DNA of 64,000 nt from Oscillospiraceae bacterium (lineage in GTDB: Bacteria; Bacillota; Clostridia; Oscillospirales; Acutalibacteraceae). The translations under genes were made by a program, and so were the position numbers. A model generated the notes under the pieces. That model saw only the letters and a program-made list of their open reading frames with translations. It did not search any database and was not told the origin of the DNA. Every line of letters starts with the position of its first letter. Within the stretch, counting starts at the first letter, position 1. The stretch lies in assembly GCA_015066385.1 (NCBI GenBank), contig SVOJ01000002.1, positions 264,068 through 328,067 on the forward strand, written 5' to 3'. Positions 36,068 through 45,282 of the stretch are shown here, piece by piece.

Positions 36068-38691
36068 CAGTTGAGTTTTTCAAGCTGTGCACGGATGTTT
36101 GCAGCTTTTTCCGCTAATTTTTCGCGGTTTTGTTTCTGCTGTTCCACAACGGCTTCAGGTGCCTTTGCAAGGAAGCCTGCATTGGAAAGCTTGGCATCAA
36201 TCTGTGCGAGCTGTTTTTCGGTGGCTTCAAGTTCTTTGTTCAGACGTTTGCGTTCTGCTTCGAAGTCCACAAGTTCACGCATCGGGATATAAACCGTGCA
36301 TGCATCGGTAACAACACTGACAGCACCTTCAATGGCGAAATCAGCGGCGATCTGCACGTCGGAAGCAGATGCAAGCCGCTTGAAAAATGCGGCACCGATG
36401 GCAAAGGTATCGGCATCGGCGGTGGCAATGAACAATTCTGCTTTCTTGGAGGGAGCAACATTCATTTCCGCTCTGCGGTTACGCACACCCTTGATGGCGG
36501 CCATGATCTTGTTCATCTGTTCTTCTTCAGCGGCGAAGTTGAGTTCTTCGCTGTATTTGCACCAATCGGACAACATGATGGTATCACCGTCGTGCGGCAG
36601 AGTCAACCAGATTTCTTCGGTGATGAACGGCATGAAGGGATGAAGCAGTTTGAGGGTATTGCTCATAACATAAACAAGAACGGCACGGACGGTCTTCTTG
36701 GCGTCTTCATCTTCTGCATTCAGACGGATTTTAGCAAGTTCAATGTACCAGTCGCACAGAATATCCCAGATAAAATCATAGAGTTTCTGCACGGCAATGC
36801 CGAGTTCAAAGCGGTCCAGGGCTTCGGTGACATCACGGACGGTCTTGTTGAAAATGCTGAGAATCCATTTGTCTTCGAGGGCAAGATTTGCGGGAATGTG
36901 GGGTGCGGCTTCGTTTTCATCAAGGTTCATAAGGACGAAACGGGCAGCATTCCACAGTTTGTTTGCAAAGTTACGGCTGGCTTCTACCTTTTCGTTGGAG
37001 AAACGCATATCGTTTCCGGGGCTGTTGCCCGTTGCAAGGGTAAAGCGCAGTGCATCGGCACCATAGGTGTCAATAATTTCAAGCGGATCAATGCCGTTGC
37101 CGAGGGACTTGCTCATTTTGCGTCCTTGGGCATCACGGACAAGACCGTGAATCAGCACAGTGTCAAAGGGTTCTCTGCCCATGTTTTCAATAGAAGAGAA
37201 GATCATTCTGGAAACCCAGAATGTGATAATATCGTAACCCGTTACGAGGGTATTGGTCGGAAAATAATGCTTAAGGTCTTCTGTGTTATCAGGCCAGCCG
37301 AGGGTCGAAAACGGCCACAGAGCAGACGAGAACCATGTGTCAAGTGTATCGGGATCCTGTTCAATATTCTTGGAACCGCACTTGCAACAGGCACAGGGGG
37401 TGTCTTTGGAAACCGTGATTTCACCGCAGTCTGCACAGTACCATGCGGGAATACGATGCCCCCACCACAGCTGACGGGAAATACACCAGTCGCGGATATT
37501 TTCCATCCAATGGAAATAGTTCTTGGAGAAGCGATCGGGAATAAAACGGATGGTACCGTTGCGGACAGCTTCGATGGCGGGTTCTGCAAGGGGTTTCATA
37601 CTGACGAACCACTGCAGGGAAACACGCGGTTCAATGGTGGTATGGCAACGATAGCAGGTACCGACATTGTGGGTGTAGTCTTCGGTCTTGATAAGGTAAC
37701 CGCCTTCTTCAAGATCCCTGACGATGGCTTTTCTTGCGGCGAAACGATCCATACCTGCATACTTGGGATAGTCTTCGGTGATCTTTGCATCATCGGTCAT
37801 GCAGTTGATAATGGGAAGATCGTGACGTGCACCGACTTCAAAGTCATTCGGGTCGTGGGCAGGTGTGATTTTGACAACACCGGTTCCGAAATCCATTTCA
37901 ACATATTCATCGGCTACAACGGGAATTTCTCTGCCGATAAGCGGAAGAACGAGCATTTTGCCGACCTTGTCCGCATAGCGTTCGTCTTTGGGGTTGACTG
38001 CAACCGCAACGTCACCGAGCATGGTTTCGGGACGGGTGGTTGCCAATTCAATATAATCGCTGCCGTCCTTGAACGGATAGCGAAGATGCCAGAAATGGCC
38101 TGCCTGATCTTCATATTCCACTTCCGCATCGGAAATGGTGGTGCGGCATTCGGGACACCAGTTGATGATGCGGTTGCCGCGGTAAATGAGTCCTTTTTCA
38201 TACAGACGGACAAAGACTTCCTTAACAGCCTTGTTGCAGCCTTCGTCCATGGTGAAACGCTCCCTGCTCCAGTCGCAGGAAGAACCTAATTTTTTGAGCT
38301 GTTCGACAATTCTTCCGCCGTACTGTTTTTTCCAATCCCATGCACGAACAAGGAAACCTTCTCTTCCGAGATCATCCTTTGTGATGCCTTCTTCACGCAT
38401 TTTTTCAACGATTTTCACTTCCGTTGCAATGGAAGCATGGTCGGTACCGGGAAGCCACAGCGTATCAAAGCCCTGCATTCTCTTATAACGGATCAGAATA
38501 TCCTGCAGGGTGTTATCGAGTGCATGGCCCATGTGCAACTGCCCCGTGATGTTGGGAGGGGGAATGACGATGGTATAGGTCTTTTTGTTCGGATCGCAGG
38601 GGGCTTTGAAGTAACCGCCGTCGATCCATGCTTTGTATGTTCTGTCCTCAACATTGCGAGGCTCATACTGCTTTGCAAGCTCTTTATACAT
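36067..38691 (-). CDS. valS: Valyl-tRNA synthetase
   Basis: 874 residues from the ATG at 38691; GAGGA lies eight bases upstream, while the in-frame ATG at 38718 sits too close to the promoter. Class I motifs [13 protein letters not shown] (HIGH equivalent) and [12 protein letters not shown] (KMSKS), the editing domain between, a Zn-type CxxC pair in the insertion, and the C-terminal coiled coil ([14 protein letters not shown]). The 5' leader is under 50 bases, so no T-box regulates it. Confidence 0.97.
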   Translation of the reverse strand: MYKELAKQYEPRNVEDRTYKAWIDGGYFKAPCDPNKKTYTIVIPPPNITGQLHMGHALDNTLQDILIRYKRMQGFDTLWLPGTDHASIATEVKIVEKMREEGITKDDLGREGFLVRAWDWKKQYGGRIVEQLKKLGSSCDWSRERFTMDEGCNKAVKEVFVRLYEKGLIYRGNRIINWCPECRTTISDAEVEYEDQAGHFWHLRYPFKDGSDYIELATTRPETMLGDVAVAVNPKDERYADKVGKMLVLPLIGREIPVVADEYVEMDFGTGVVKITPAHDPNDFEVGARHDLPIINCMTDDAKITEDYPKYAGMDRFAARKAIVRDLEEGGYLIKTEDYTHNVGTCYRCHTTIEPRVSLQWFVSMKPLAEPAIEAVRNGTIRFIPDRFSKNYFHWMENIRDWCISRQLWWGHRIPAWYCADCGEITVSKDTPCACCKCGSKNIEQDPDTLDTWFSSALWPFSTLGWPDNTEDLKHYFPTNTLVTGYDIITFWVSRMIFSSIENMGREPFDTVLIHGLVRDAQGRKMSKSLGNGIDPLEIIDTYGADALRFTLATGNSPGNDMRFSNEKVEASRNFANKLWNAARFVLMNLDENEAAPHIPANLALEDKWILSIFNKTVRDVTEALDRFELGIAVQKLYDFIWDILCDWYIELAKIRLNAEDEDAKKTVRAVLVYVMSNTLKLLHPFMPFITEEIWLTLPHDGDTIMLSDWCKYSEELNFAAEEEQMNKIMAAIKGVRNRRAEMNVAPSKKAELFIATADADTFAIGAAFFKRLASASDVQIAADFAIEGAVSVVTDACTVYIPMRELVDFEAERKRLNKELEATEKQLAQIDAKLSNAGFLAKAPEAVVEQQKQNREKLAEKAANIRAQLEKLN

Positions 38692-38725
38692 TTTTATCTT
38701 CCTCTCAGAGAAAATCAATCATTTT

Positions 38726-38754
38726 ATTATTGCACTAAACAAGTCGTTTGTCAA
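38726..38754 (-). promoter_or_regulatory. Promoter of valS-folC
   Basis: Minus strand TTGACA (38749-38754), 17-base spacer, AATAAT (38726-38731). Confidence 0.75.
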
Positions 38755-38788
38755 GTTTTTCGGCATATTTGAGTGTTTTTTCTTCAAA

Positions 38789-40999
38789 TTATTCGCATAA
38801 AAAATCTTTCAAGGCGGAATATCTGCGGTGACTGCGGTCATTTTGCGTAAAAGCGGTGATAACACCTGTTCTGCCGACGAGGATTTCCAGTTTTTTGGCT
38901 CGCGTGACCGCAGTATACAGCAGATTGCGGTAGCAAAGTTGCGGGGGCACTTCGCATACGGGAATGACAACCGCATCAAACTCACTGCCCTGACTTTTAT
39001 GCACGGTCACGGCATAAGCAAGTTCAAGATCACTCAGATGGTCAACGGGATATTGTGCAAGGCGGTCATCAAAACGGATTTTGAGAATGCCTGCGGCATA
39101 GTTTATAAACTCAAGAATGCCTACGTCACCGTTGAAAATCCCCTGTCCCGCTTCTCCATCCTTTTCCCACGGTATATCGTAGTTATTGCGGGTCTGCATA
39201 ACCTTATCCCCTTCACGGAAAAAGCGTGCGGCAGAAACGGTGATCTCATTCTTGATACGGTCTTTGGGATTGAGCAACTCCTGCAACATGCGATTGAGAT
39301 TAAATGTACCGCATGTTCCCTTTTTGGAGGGACACAAGACCTGAATATCGTGAATGGCTGAAAAACCGTAAGCCATCGGCAAGCGACGTGCAACAAGATC
39401 GGCAATGCAATCTGCCGCCGATTGTACTTCATTGCGCTCCATAAAAAAGAAGTCACTGTCCTTTTTATCGGTTACGGGCTGTTCCCCCTGAATAATGCGG
39501 TGTGCATTGGTGACAATCAGACTTTGCTGTGCCTGGCGGAAAATTTCGGTCAGACATACCACGGGTAATTTTTCGGATGCGATCAGATCATTGAGAACAT
39601 TGCCCGGGCCGACACTCGGCAACTGATCGGCATCCCCAACCAGAATCAGCCGACAGCCGAATGGTACTGCATCGAGCAGATTGGCAAACAATGCACAATC
39701 CACCATACTCATTTCATCCACAATCAGTGCTTGCGCATCGAGCGGGTATTCCGCATTTCTGCCGAAAGTCGGCTTATCGTTTTCAGCCCATTCCACTTCC
39801 AAAAGACGGTGGATGGTCTTGGCTTCCCTGCCCGTAACATCACTCATACGCTTGGCAGCTCTGCCGGTCGGTGCAGCAAGAAGAACCTGCAAGCCTCGAC
39901 ATTCAAGTACATCAAGAACCGCTTTGACGGCAGTGGTTTTACCCGTACCGGGACCTCCCGTAAGGATCAGCAGACCTTTTTCACACGCAAGCCGTACCGC
40001 TTCTCTTTGCGCCGGTGCATAGAACATGCCGTTTCGCTGTTCGCTGTTGTCAATCTCTTTTTCAAGGTCGGAAAACCCTGCCGGGGGAAAACGCAGAATC
40101 GTTTTCATACGCTCTGCAATTTCGCGTTCGGCTATATAAATATCGGGTAAAAACAGGAAGTCTTCCCCGTTGAGGATTTCCGAATACAAAAGATTACCGT
40201 CGAGCATGGAATCGATTGCAATTTCGACTTCATCTTCGGTCAGTTCCAGCAATGCCGCACAGGGGGCAAGGAGCTTTCTGCGAGGCAGGCAGGTATGTCC
40301 GTTGTTGTAAAGATTGTGCCTGATCACATGCAGAATACCTGCCGTGTTGCGGTAAGCGGGATCGGGAGAAAGTGCCATGGTCTGCACAAGATCCTCCACA
40401 CGTGAAAATGTAAATCCCTTTTCCATATTGCACAGCACATACGGATTCTGGCGAATGGTATTCATTGCCCCCGCGCCGAAATATTTATAAATAGACGTGC
40501 TTTCACTCGGGGTGATACCGTAGTTTTCAAGTTCAATAAGCACTTTGCGCATGGCAAACTGCCGTATGAATTCCTGCGAGATTTCTTTTGCGAGCCTTTG
40601 TGAAATACCTTTGATTTCGGCAAGACGGTCAGGCTCGGTTTCAAGGATTTCAAAGGTGCGATCTTTGAAGCGTTCCACGATTTTCAATGCAAGTTTCGGT
40701 CCGACCCCCTTGATGGCACCGGACGAAAGGTAAGTAAATAATTTTGCGGTTGTATCGGGCAAGGAGCGTGAAAAAGTTTCGATTTTAAATTGTCTTCCGA
40801 ATGTGCCGTGGGTTGTCCAGTTGCCGCAGATTGTCAGTTCTTCCCCTGCCGCAATCTCGGGCAACTCACCCACAGCCGTAAAGAAATCACCGTCGGTATT
40901 CATTTCCACGACACAAAAACCGTTTTGCGCATTACGGAATGTAACACGTTCAACGGTTGCGGTGATCTGCAATTGTTCACGATTTGTCTGATTCATCAT
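38789..40999 (-). CDS. recD2: RecD2-type SF1B DNA helicase
   Basis: 736 residues. An N-terminal OB-like region and helix-hairpin-helix segment (GAIKGVGPKLALKIVERF), then Walker A LTGGPGTGKTTAVKAV, Walker B VDEMSMVD, GDADQLPSVGPG and the C-terminal VHKSQGSEFD, all typical of RecD2, which works without RecBC. A 5'-3' helicase in DNA repair. Shares a one-base overlap with the MreB paralogue upstream. Confidence 0.93.
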   Translation of the reverse strand: MMNQTNREQLQITATVERVTFRNAQNGFCVVEMNTDGDFFTAVGELPEIAAGEELTICGNWTTHGTFGRQFKIETFSRSLPDTTAKLFTYLSSGAIKGVGPKLALKIVERFKDRTFEILETEPDRLAEIKGISQRLAKEISQEFIRQFAMRKVLIELENYGITPSESTSIYKYFGAGAMNTIRQNPYVLCNMEKGFTFSRVEDLVQTMALSPDPAYRNTAGILHVIRHNLYNNGHTCLPRRKLLAPCAALLELTEDEVEIAIDSMLDGNLLYSEILNGEDFLFLPDIYIAEREIAERMKTILRFPPAGFSDLEKEIDNSEQRNGMFYAPAQREAVRLACEKGLLILTGGPGTGKTTAVKAVLDVLECRGLQVLLAAPTGRAAKRMSDVTGREAKTIHRLLEVEWAENDKPTFGRNAEYPLDAQALIVDEMSMVDCALFANLLDAVPFGCRLILVGDADQLPSVGPGNVLNDLIASEKLPVVCLTEIFRQAQQSLIVTNAHRIIQGEQPVTDKKDSDFFFMERNEVQSAADCIADLVARRLPMAYGFSAIHDIQVLCPSKKGTCGTFNLNRMLQELLNPKDRIKNEITVSAARFFREGDKVMQTRNNYDIPWEKDGEAGQGIFNGDVGILEFINYAAGILKIRFDDRLAQYPVDHLSDLELAYAVTVHKSQGSEFDAVVIPVCEVPPQLCYRNLLYTAVTRAKKLEILVGRTGVITAFTQNDRSHRRYSALKDFLCE

Positions 41000-42027
41000 T
41001 ATTCACTGTCCTGCGTCAGAGAATCCAAATAAACATATTCACCCCGGAAGACTTTGCCGCCGTCACGCAACACAACGGCAAGCCCCTGGGCAACGGCTTT
41101 TTCAGGCTGCCCGGCAATGCGGACGGGCATATCGATTCTTTCACTCAGCCAACGGTCAATACCGTGTAAGTTTGCACCGCCGCCTGTCAGCAAAACACCG
41201 TCGCGGTGCACATCCGCAATCAGTTCGGTCGGTGCCTTTTCGAGCACATTCAGTACTGTCTGCGCAATGGTTTCAAGGTCATTGCGCAATACGGGATACA
41301 ATTCTGAAGAAGTGACTTCAAAATTTTCAGGCACACCGGTTGTAATATTTTTTCCGTTGACAAACATGGCAACTTCCGTTTCTCTTTCAACGGCACTGCA
41401 AATATTCTTTTTGATTTCTTCTGCGGTTAAAAAACCGACACTGTAGTTTCTTGCGTGAGAGAGATAGCGGCGCAGAGCTGTTGTCATATTTCTGCCGCCC
41501 ACGCGCACAAAAGAGGATGCAACAACACTGCCCATGGAAAGCATAGCGGCATCCACACTGCCTGCTCCGAGCTCCACGCACAAAATACCGCCCGGCTTGA
41601 AGCAATTTTCACCTGCGCCGATGGCGGCGGCAAGCGGTTTTTCAATAAAGCAGGCTCTGCCACAACCGCAATCGGTCAAAATGGACAGCAATGCACGCTT
41701 TTCATTTCTGGACACATCAGTCGGAACACTCATAAGAATGTTTGGTTTAAACAAGCGATTGCCGCAAAGACGGGTTATATACGGACGCAATAACTGCTGT
41801 GCGGCTTCAAGATGATCCACAACGCCATCGCGCACAGGATGCACCGCACGCATGGAATTGGGAAGTCTGCCGAGCATTTCAACCGCGGCAGTTCCGATGG
41901 TAAGCGGTTTGCCCGTATCGCTATCACAGACCATGACGGACGGTTCGGACACAACAACACCGCGCCCTGCAACACAGATATGCAGTGAAGCAGAACCCAG
42001 ATCCACGCCTATTCGTAAGCCGAGCAT
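40999..42027 (-). CDS. MreB/Mbl-family actin-like protein
   Basis: 342 residues, as usual for MreB. Phosphate 1 loop DLGSAS (9-14), adenosine motif LTGGGANLHGID near the C-terminus and FIEKPLAAAIGAG (EKP where MreB has EEP). The phosphate 2 loop is ELGAGSVDA (152-160) where MreB has DIGGGT. These changes suggest a diverged paralogue with altered ATP turnover. MreB filaments guide wall synthesis beneath the membrane. It is not in the usual mreBCD context but directly before recD2. Confidence 0.82.
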   Translation of the reverse strand: MLGLRIGVDLGSASLHICVAGRGVVVSEPSVMVCDSDTGKPLTIGTAAVEMLGRLPNSMRAVHPVRDGVVDHLEAAQQLLRPYITRLCGNRLFKPNILMSVPTDVSRNEKRALLSILTDCGCGRACFIEKPLAAAIGAGENCFKPGGILCVELGAGSVDAAMLSMGSVVASSFVRVGGRNMTTALRRYLSHARNYSVGFLTAEEIKKNICSAVERETEVAMFVNGKNITTGVPENFEVTSSELYPVLRNDLETIAQTVLNVLEKAPTELIADVHRDGVLLTGGGANLHGIDRWLSERIDMPVRIAGQPEKAVAQGLAVVLRDGGKVFRGEYVYLDSLTQDSE

Positions 42028-42061
42028 AACAAAACCGTCCTTTCTGATTACATGATAAAAT

Positions 42062-42090
42062 ATTGTACCACATATTTTTCATTTCAACAA
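42062..42090 (-). promoter_or_regulatory. Promoter of the mreB-like - recD2 operon
   Basis: Minus strand TTGTTG (42085-42090), 17-base spacer, TACAAT (42062-42067). Confidence 0.55.
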
Positions 42091-42121
42091 GAGAAAAAAA
42101 AGCAAAAGAAGAAAATTTTTC

Positions 42122-42150
42122 TATACAAATACAATTTTTCATGGTATAAT
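42122..42150 (+). promoter_or_regulatory. Promoter of the alpha/beta hydrolase gene
   Basis: TATACA (42122-42127), 17-base spacer, TATAAT (42145-42150) preceded by TGG, an extended -10 arrangement. Confidence 0.6.
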
Positions 42151-42179
42151 AGTTTCAAATCGGAAAGGAGCTGTTTTTT

Positions 42180-43103
42180 ATGGAATTTCTGCATAATGAA
42201 TACAAAATCCCATCTGCAACCGGTGTTGCCGACATTTATGTGCAGTGTATTGCCCCTGATGCCGAACCTACTGCCATTATTCAGGTCATTCACGGCATGG
42301 CGGAACACACCGACCGCTACATTGAGGTTGCAAATTATTTTGCCGCCGCAGGATTTGCCGTTTTCATGAGTGACCACGCAGGCCACGGCAAGTCGATCAA
42401 CACAGACGATGACCTCGGTTACTTCGGTGAAACGGACGGCGACAAACACCTGGCAGAAGATGCCGCCGCTGTTACAAGACTTGCAAAACAGACCTACCCC
42501 GGCAAAAAGGTAATTCTGTGGGGACACAGCATGGGTTCGTTCGTCACAAGAAATTACCTTGCGCGCAAGCTGGAAACCACGGACGGTGCCGTCATCTGCG
42601 GTACGGCAGGTGCAAACCCCGCCGCGGGCGTGGGAGCAATTCTTGCAAATCTGATTGCAAAGGTCAAGGGAAGCAAATACCGTTCCCCGTTTATCAATTC
42701 CCTCGCATTCGGTGCTTACAACAAAAAGTTCGCGGGCAGAACCGATTTCGATTGGTTGAGCGTGGACGAAAAGAACATTGATGTGTATATTGAAGACCCG
42801 AAATGCGGCTATCTGTTTACGGCGACCGCCTACCGCGATCTGTTTAAACTTCTTGCCGCAGTATCCGACAAAAAGAGTTTTGCAGATACCCCGAAAGATA
42901 TTCCGCTGTATCTGATTGCGGGTGACATGGATCCCGTCGGCAATTTCGGCAAGGGCGTCACGGAAGTTTACAACAACTTCAAAAATGCGGGATGCAATGT
43001 CAGTTGCAAACTATATGAAGGCCTTCGCCACGAAATCCACAACGAAGCTATCAAAAAGGAAGTCTGGGAAGATATTCTTTCCTTTGCACGCAGTATCCTT
43101 TAA
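42180..43103 (+). CDS. Alpha/beta hydrolase, monoacylglycerol-lipase-like
   Basis: 307 residues without a signal peptide. VIHGMAEHTDRY is the oxyanion-hole motif of the monoglyceride lipase / lysophospholipase branch, GHSMG carries the nucleophile Ser, and the C-terminal GDMDPVGNFG and RHEIHNE supply Asp and His. It likely removes fatty acids from monoacylglycerols or lysolipids in the cytoplasm. AAAGGAG precedes the ATG. Monocistronic between its promoter and a terminator. Confidence 0.9.
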   Translation: MEFLHNEYKIPSATGVADIYVQCIAPDAEPTAIIQVIHGMAEHTDRYIEVANYFAAAGFAVFMSDHAGHGKSINTDDDLGYFGETDGDKHLAEDAAAVTRLAKQTYPGKKVILWGHSMGSFVTRNYLARKLETTDGAVICGTAGANPAAGVGAILANLIAKVKGSKYRSPFINSLAFGAYNKKFAGRTDFDWLSVDEKNIDVYIEDPKCGYLFTATAYRDLFKLLAAVSDKKSFADTPKDIPLYLIAGDMDPVGNFGKGVTEVYNNFKNAGCNVSCKLYEGLRHEIHNEAIKKEVWEDILSFARSIL

Positions 43104-43114
43104 AAACATATTCA

Positions 43115-43151
43115 AAAAAATGCGGCTTGCGCGGTGCAAGTCGCATTTTTA
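43115..43151. terminator. Bidirectional terminator between convergent genes
   Basis: An 11-base stem with one wobble (core 43120-43130 with 43136-43146), loop GCGGT, A-run before and T-run after. Confidence 0.85.
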
Positions 43152-43156
43152 TTCGC

Positions 43157-45133
43157 TTAAATACGGCAACCGACGGTGTAGCCCTCGTACACAGCAGTGG
43201 GAATGATACCGCCGCCGTTGGAGTCACCGATGTTATAGAGTTCTTTGACATCATCTTTCAAAGAATCATACAGCGTTGTTTCAGGGGTGTTGCCGATGGC
43301 AATAACCACGGAATCGGCTTTGAGAGCAAACTGTTTTCCGTTTTTATCTTTGCAGATAACTTCATCTGCCGTAATCTGTTCAACCTTGGTTTCGGTGAGC
43401 ATCTGCACGCCGTTGCCCTTCAAATGCCCGAGCAGAATGGTCTGTGCGGTCTTGCCCGTATTGCCTGCAAGGGTGGGAAGCATTTCGACAATACTCACCT
43501 TTTTTCCCTTGCTTGCAAGCAGTTCTGCGGTTTCGCAACCGATGGAACCGCCGCCGATGACAACAACATTTTTGCCGGTCTGTGCGCCTTCAAGAACTGC
43601 ATTTGCAGAAATTGCTCTTTCCGCACCTGCCATATTGAGTTTGCGGGGATTGACACCTGTGGCACAAACAACCACATCGGGTTGAAGTGTGAGCACTTCG
43701 TCCTTGGTGACTTTTTTACCGAGATGCACTTTGACTCCTGTCAGCTCAAGCTGCCTTTCAAGATAGGGCATCATAAGTCCCAGATGTTGTTTATAAGGCG
43801 GAATGTGCGCAAGATTCATCTGTCCGCCGATTTTGGTGTCGGCTTCAAAAAGCGTGACATCATGTCCGCGTTTTGCGGCAATTCTTGCGGCTTCCACACC
43901 TGCAACACCGCCGCCGACGACAACGACTTTTTTCTTGGTTTCGGCAGGGGTAATTGTATAATCATTATCCCCTCTTGCAAGAACGGCATCCCCCGAACAG
44001 ACCGCACGGCAACCATGTTGCAGCTGATGGTCGATGCAATGACCGCAACCGATACAGGGACGAATTTCGTCTTCCCTGTTCTGTTCAATAAGGTTGACAA
44101 GATCGGGCTGTGCAAGAAGTCCGTGACCGATGAAAATCATATCACACTGCCCTGTTGCAAGGGCCTTTTCGGCCTTTACGGGATTCTGTGCTCTGCCGCC
44201 GCCGATGAGCGGAATGGTTTTCTTTTTGCCTGTTGCCATGAAAATTCCGAGTTTCATCACCAAGCAGAGTGCGACCGCCATGCAATCGGGATAAGCGGAT
44301 TCGGGGGCTTCCTTTTTACCGGCTTCGCTGTTCCATTTGCCTGCAAGCACTTCAATGGCATCCACACCTGCTTCCTGCAGTTTTTTACAGTAATAGACAC
44401 CGTCCAACATGGAAATACCGCCGTCTTTGCCCATTTCAATGACGGACAGTTTGACAATGATTGCAAAATCTTCACCGCAAAGTTCACGGATGCGTTTGAT
44501 GATGTTCAGATGAAAACGGATGCGGTTTTCGCGGCTGCCGCCGTATTCATCGGTACGGATATTTGCCTTAGAAGACAAAAACTGCTGACCGAGATAATAC
44601 CCGACCGCATGAATTTCAACACCGTCAAAGCCTGCTTTTTTCGCACGCAGTGCGGCTTGCGCATATTTTTCTTCAATAGCCTTTATTTCGTCAATGGTGA
44701 GTGCACGGGGCGTTTCATTGGCAAGCCCCATCATAAAGGAATAAGGCATTGCAACGGCACTGGGGCCTACGGGCTGATCGCCGATGATGGCACGTCTTGC
44801 ACCTCTGCCCGTGTGGGAAATCTGCAAAAATGCCTTGGAGCCCCCCTCGTGAATGACATCGGCAAGCTGTGTCATGCCGGGTATGTATTTATCATCATCA
44901 ATAACAAGCATTCCCTTTGTGTTCAGCCCCAACGGAGAATCCACACAGGTGACTTCCACGATGATGGCACCGACACCGCCTTTGGCACGTTCAGCATAGT
45001 GATTCAGTACCGCCTGATTGACAAATCCGTTTTCAGCCTGGCTCATACCCATGGCCGCCATAACAGTTTTGTTGCGAAGCTCTACCTTACCGATTTTTGC
45101 GGGAGATAAAAGATGCGGATATTTGCTGTGCAT
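43157..45133 (-). CDS. Old Yellow Enzyme-type NADH:flavin oxidoreductase (2,4-dienoyl-CoA/enoate reductase family)
   Basis: 658 residues in two parts. The first ~340 form an FMN TIM barrel (LRNKTVMAAMG, HTGRGARR). Next comes an Fe-S motif CIGCGHC with later cysteines in HGCRAVC, then a C-terminal FAD/NAD part (VVVGGGVAGVEAARIA and VVIGGGSIGCETAELLASKG). This is the FadH, BaiCD/BaiH and enoate reductase architecture, reducing conjugated C=C bonds. Substrates in gut clostridia include dienoyl-CoA, bile acid enones and cinnamates; which applies is open. Monocistronic, with a consensus promoter. Confidence 0.9.
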   Translation of the reverse strand: MHSKYPHLLSPAKIGKVELRNKTVMAAMGMSQAENGFVNQAVLNHYAERAKGGVGAIIVEVTCVDSPLGLNTKGMLVIDDDKYIPGMTQLADVIHEGGSKAFLQISHTGRGARRAIIGDQPVGPSAVAMPYSFMMGLANETPRALTIDEIKAIEEKYAQAALRAKKAGFDGVEIHAVGYYLGQQFLSSKANIRTDEYGGSRENRIRFHLNIIKRIRELCGEDFAIIVKLSVIEMGKDGGISMLDGVYYCKKLQEAGVDAIEVLAGKWNSEAGKKEAPESAYPDCMAVALCLVMKLGIFMATGKKKTIPLIGGGRAQNPVKAEKALATGQCDMIFIGHGLLAQPDLVNLIEQNREDEIRPCIGCGHCIDHQLQHGCRAVCSGDAVLARGDNDYTITPAETKKKVVVVGGGVAGVEAARIAAKRGHDVTLFEADTKIGGQMNLAHIPPYKQHLGLMMPYLERQLELTGVKVHLGKKVTKDEVLTLQPDVVVCATGVNPRKLNMAGAERAISANAVLEGAQTGKNVVVIGGGSIGCETAELLASKGKKVSIVEMLPTLAGNTGKTAQTILLGHLKGNGVQMLTETKVEQITADEVICKDKNGKQFALKADSVVIAIGNTPETTLYDSLKDDVKELYNIGDSNGGGIIPTAVYEGYTVGCRI

Positions 45134-45165
45134 AAAAACACCTCTTCCTGTTTCATTCCTTTTTC

Positions 45166-45194
45166 AGTATAGTACACCGCAATCTTTTTTGCAA
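45166..45194 (-). promoter_or_regulatory. Promoter of the Old Yellow Enzyme gene
   Basis: Minus strand TTGCAA (45189-45194), 17-base spacer, TATACT (45166-45171). Divergent from the MerR promoter, 35 bases away. Confidence 0.65.
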
Positions 45195-45229
45195 TAGAGA
45201 AAATAGATATATTTTTTTGCAAAAAATGC

Positions 45230-45260
45230 TTGACTTTAACCCCACGTAAAAGATTAAAAT
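45230..45260 (+). promoter_or_regulatory. MerR-type promoter with 19-base spacer
   Basis: TTGACT (45230-45235) and TAAAAT (45255-45260) are 19 bases apart, the overlong spacing that MerR activators correct by twisting DNA. The spacer holds an imperfect dyad, CTTTAAC...CGTAAAAG. It precedes the merR-type gene itself, so autoregulation is likely. Confidence 0.65.
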
Positions 45261-45282
45261 GAGGACAAAAGGAGGGAAACTT

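Noticed and set aside
36130..38289. 719-codon open frame on the plus strand
   Set aside because: Antisense shadow of valS, which has intact synthetase motifs throughout.
38692..38788. T-box leader before valS
   Set aside because: The promoter lies only about 35 bases upstream of the start, leaving no room for a T-box (about 200 bases) or its specifier loop.
43127..45109. 660-codon open frame on the plus strand
   Set aside because: Antisense shadow of the Old Yellow Enzyme gene; no ribosome binding site or promoter fits it.
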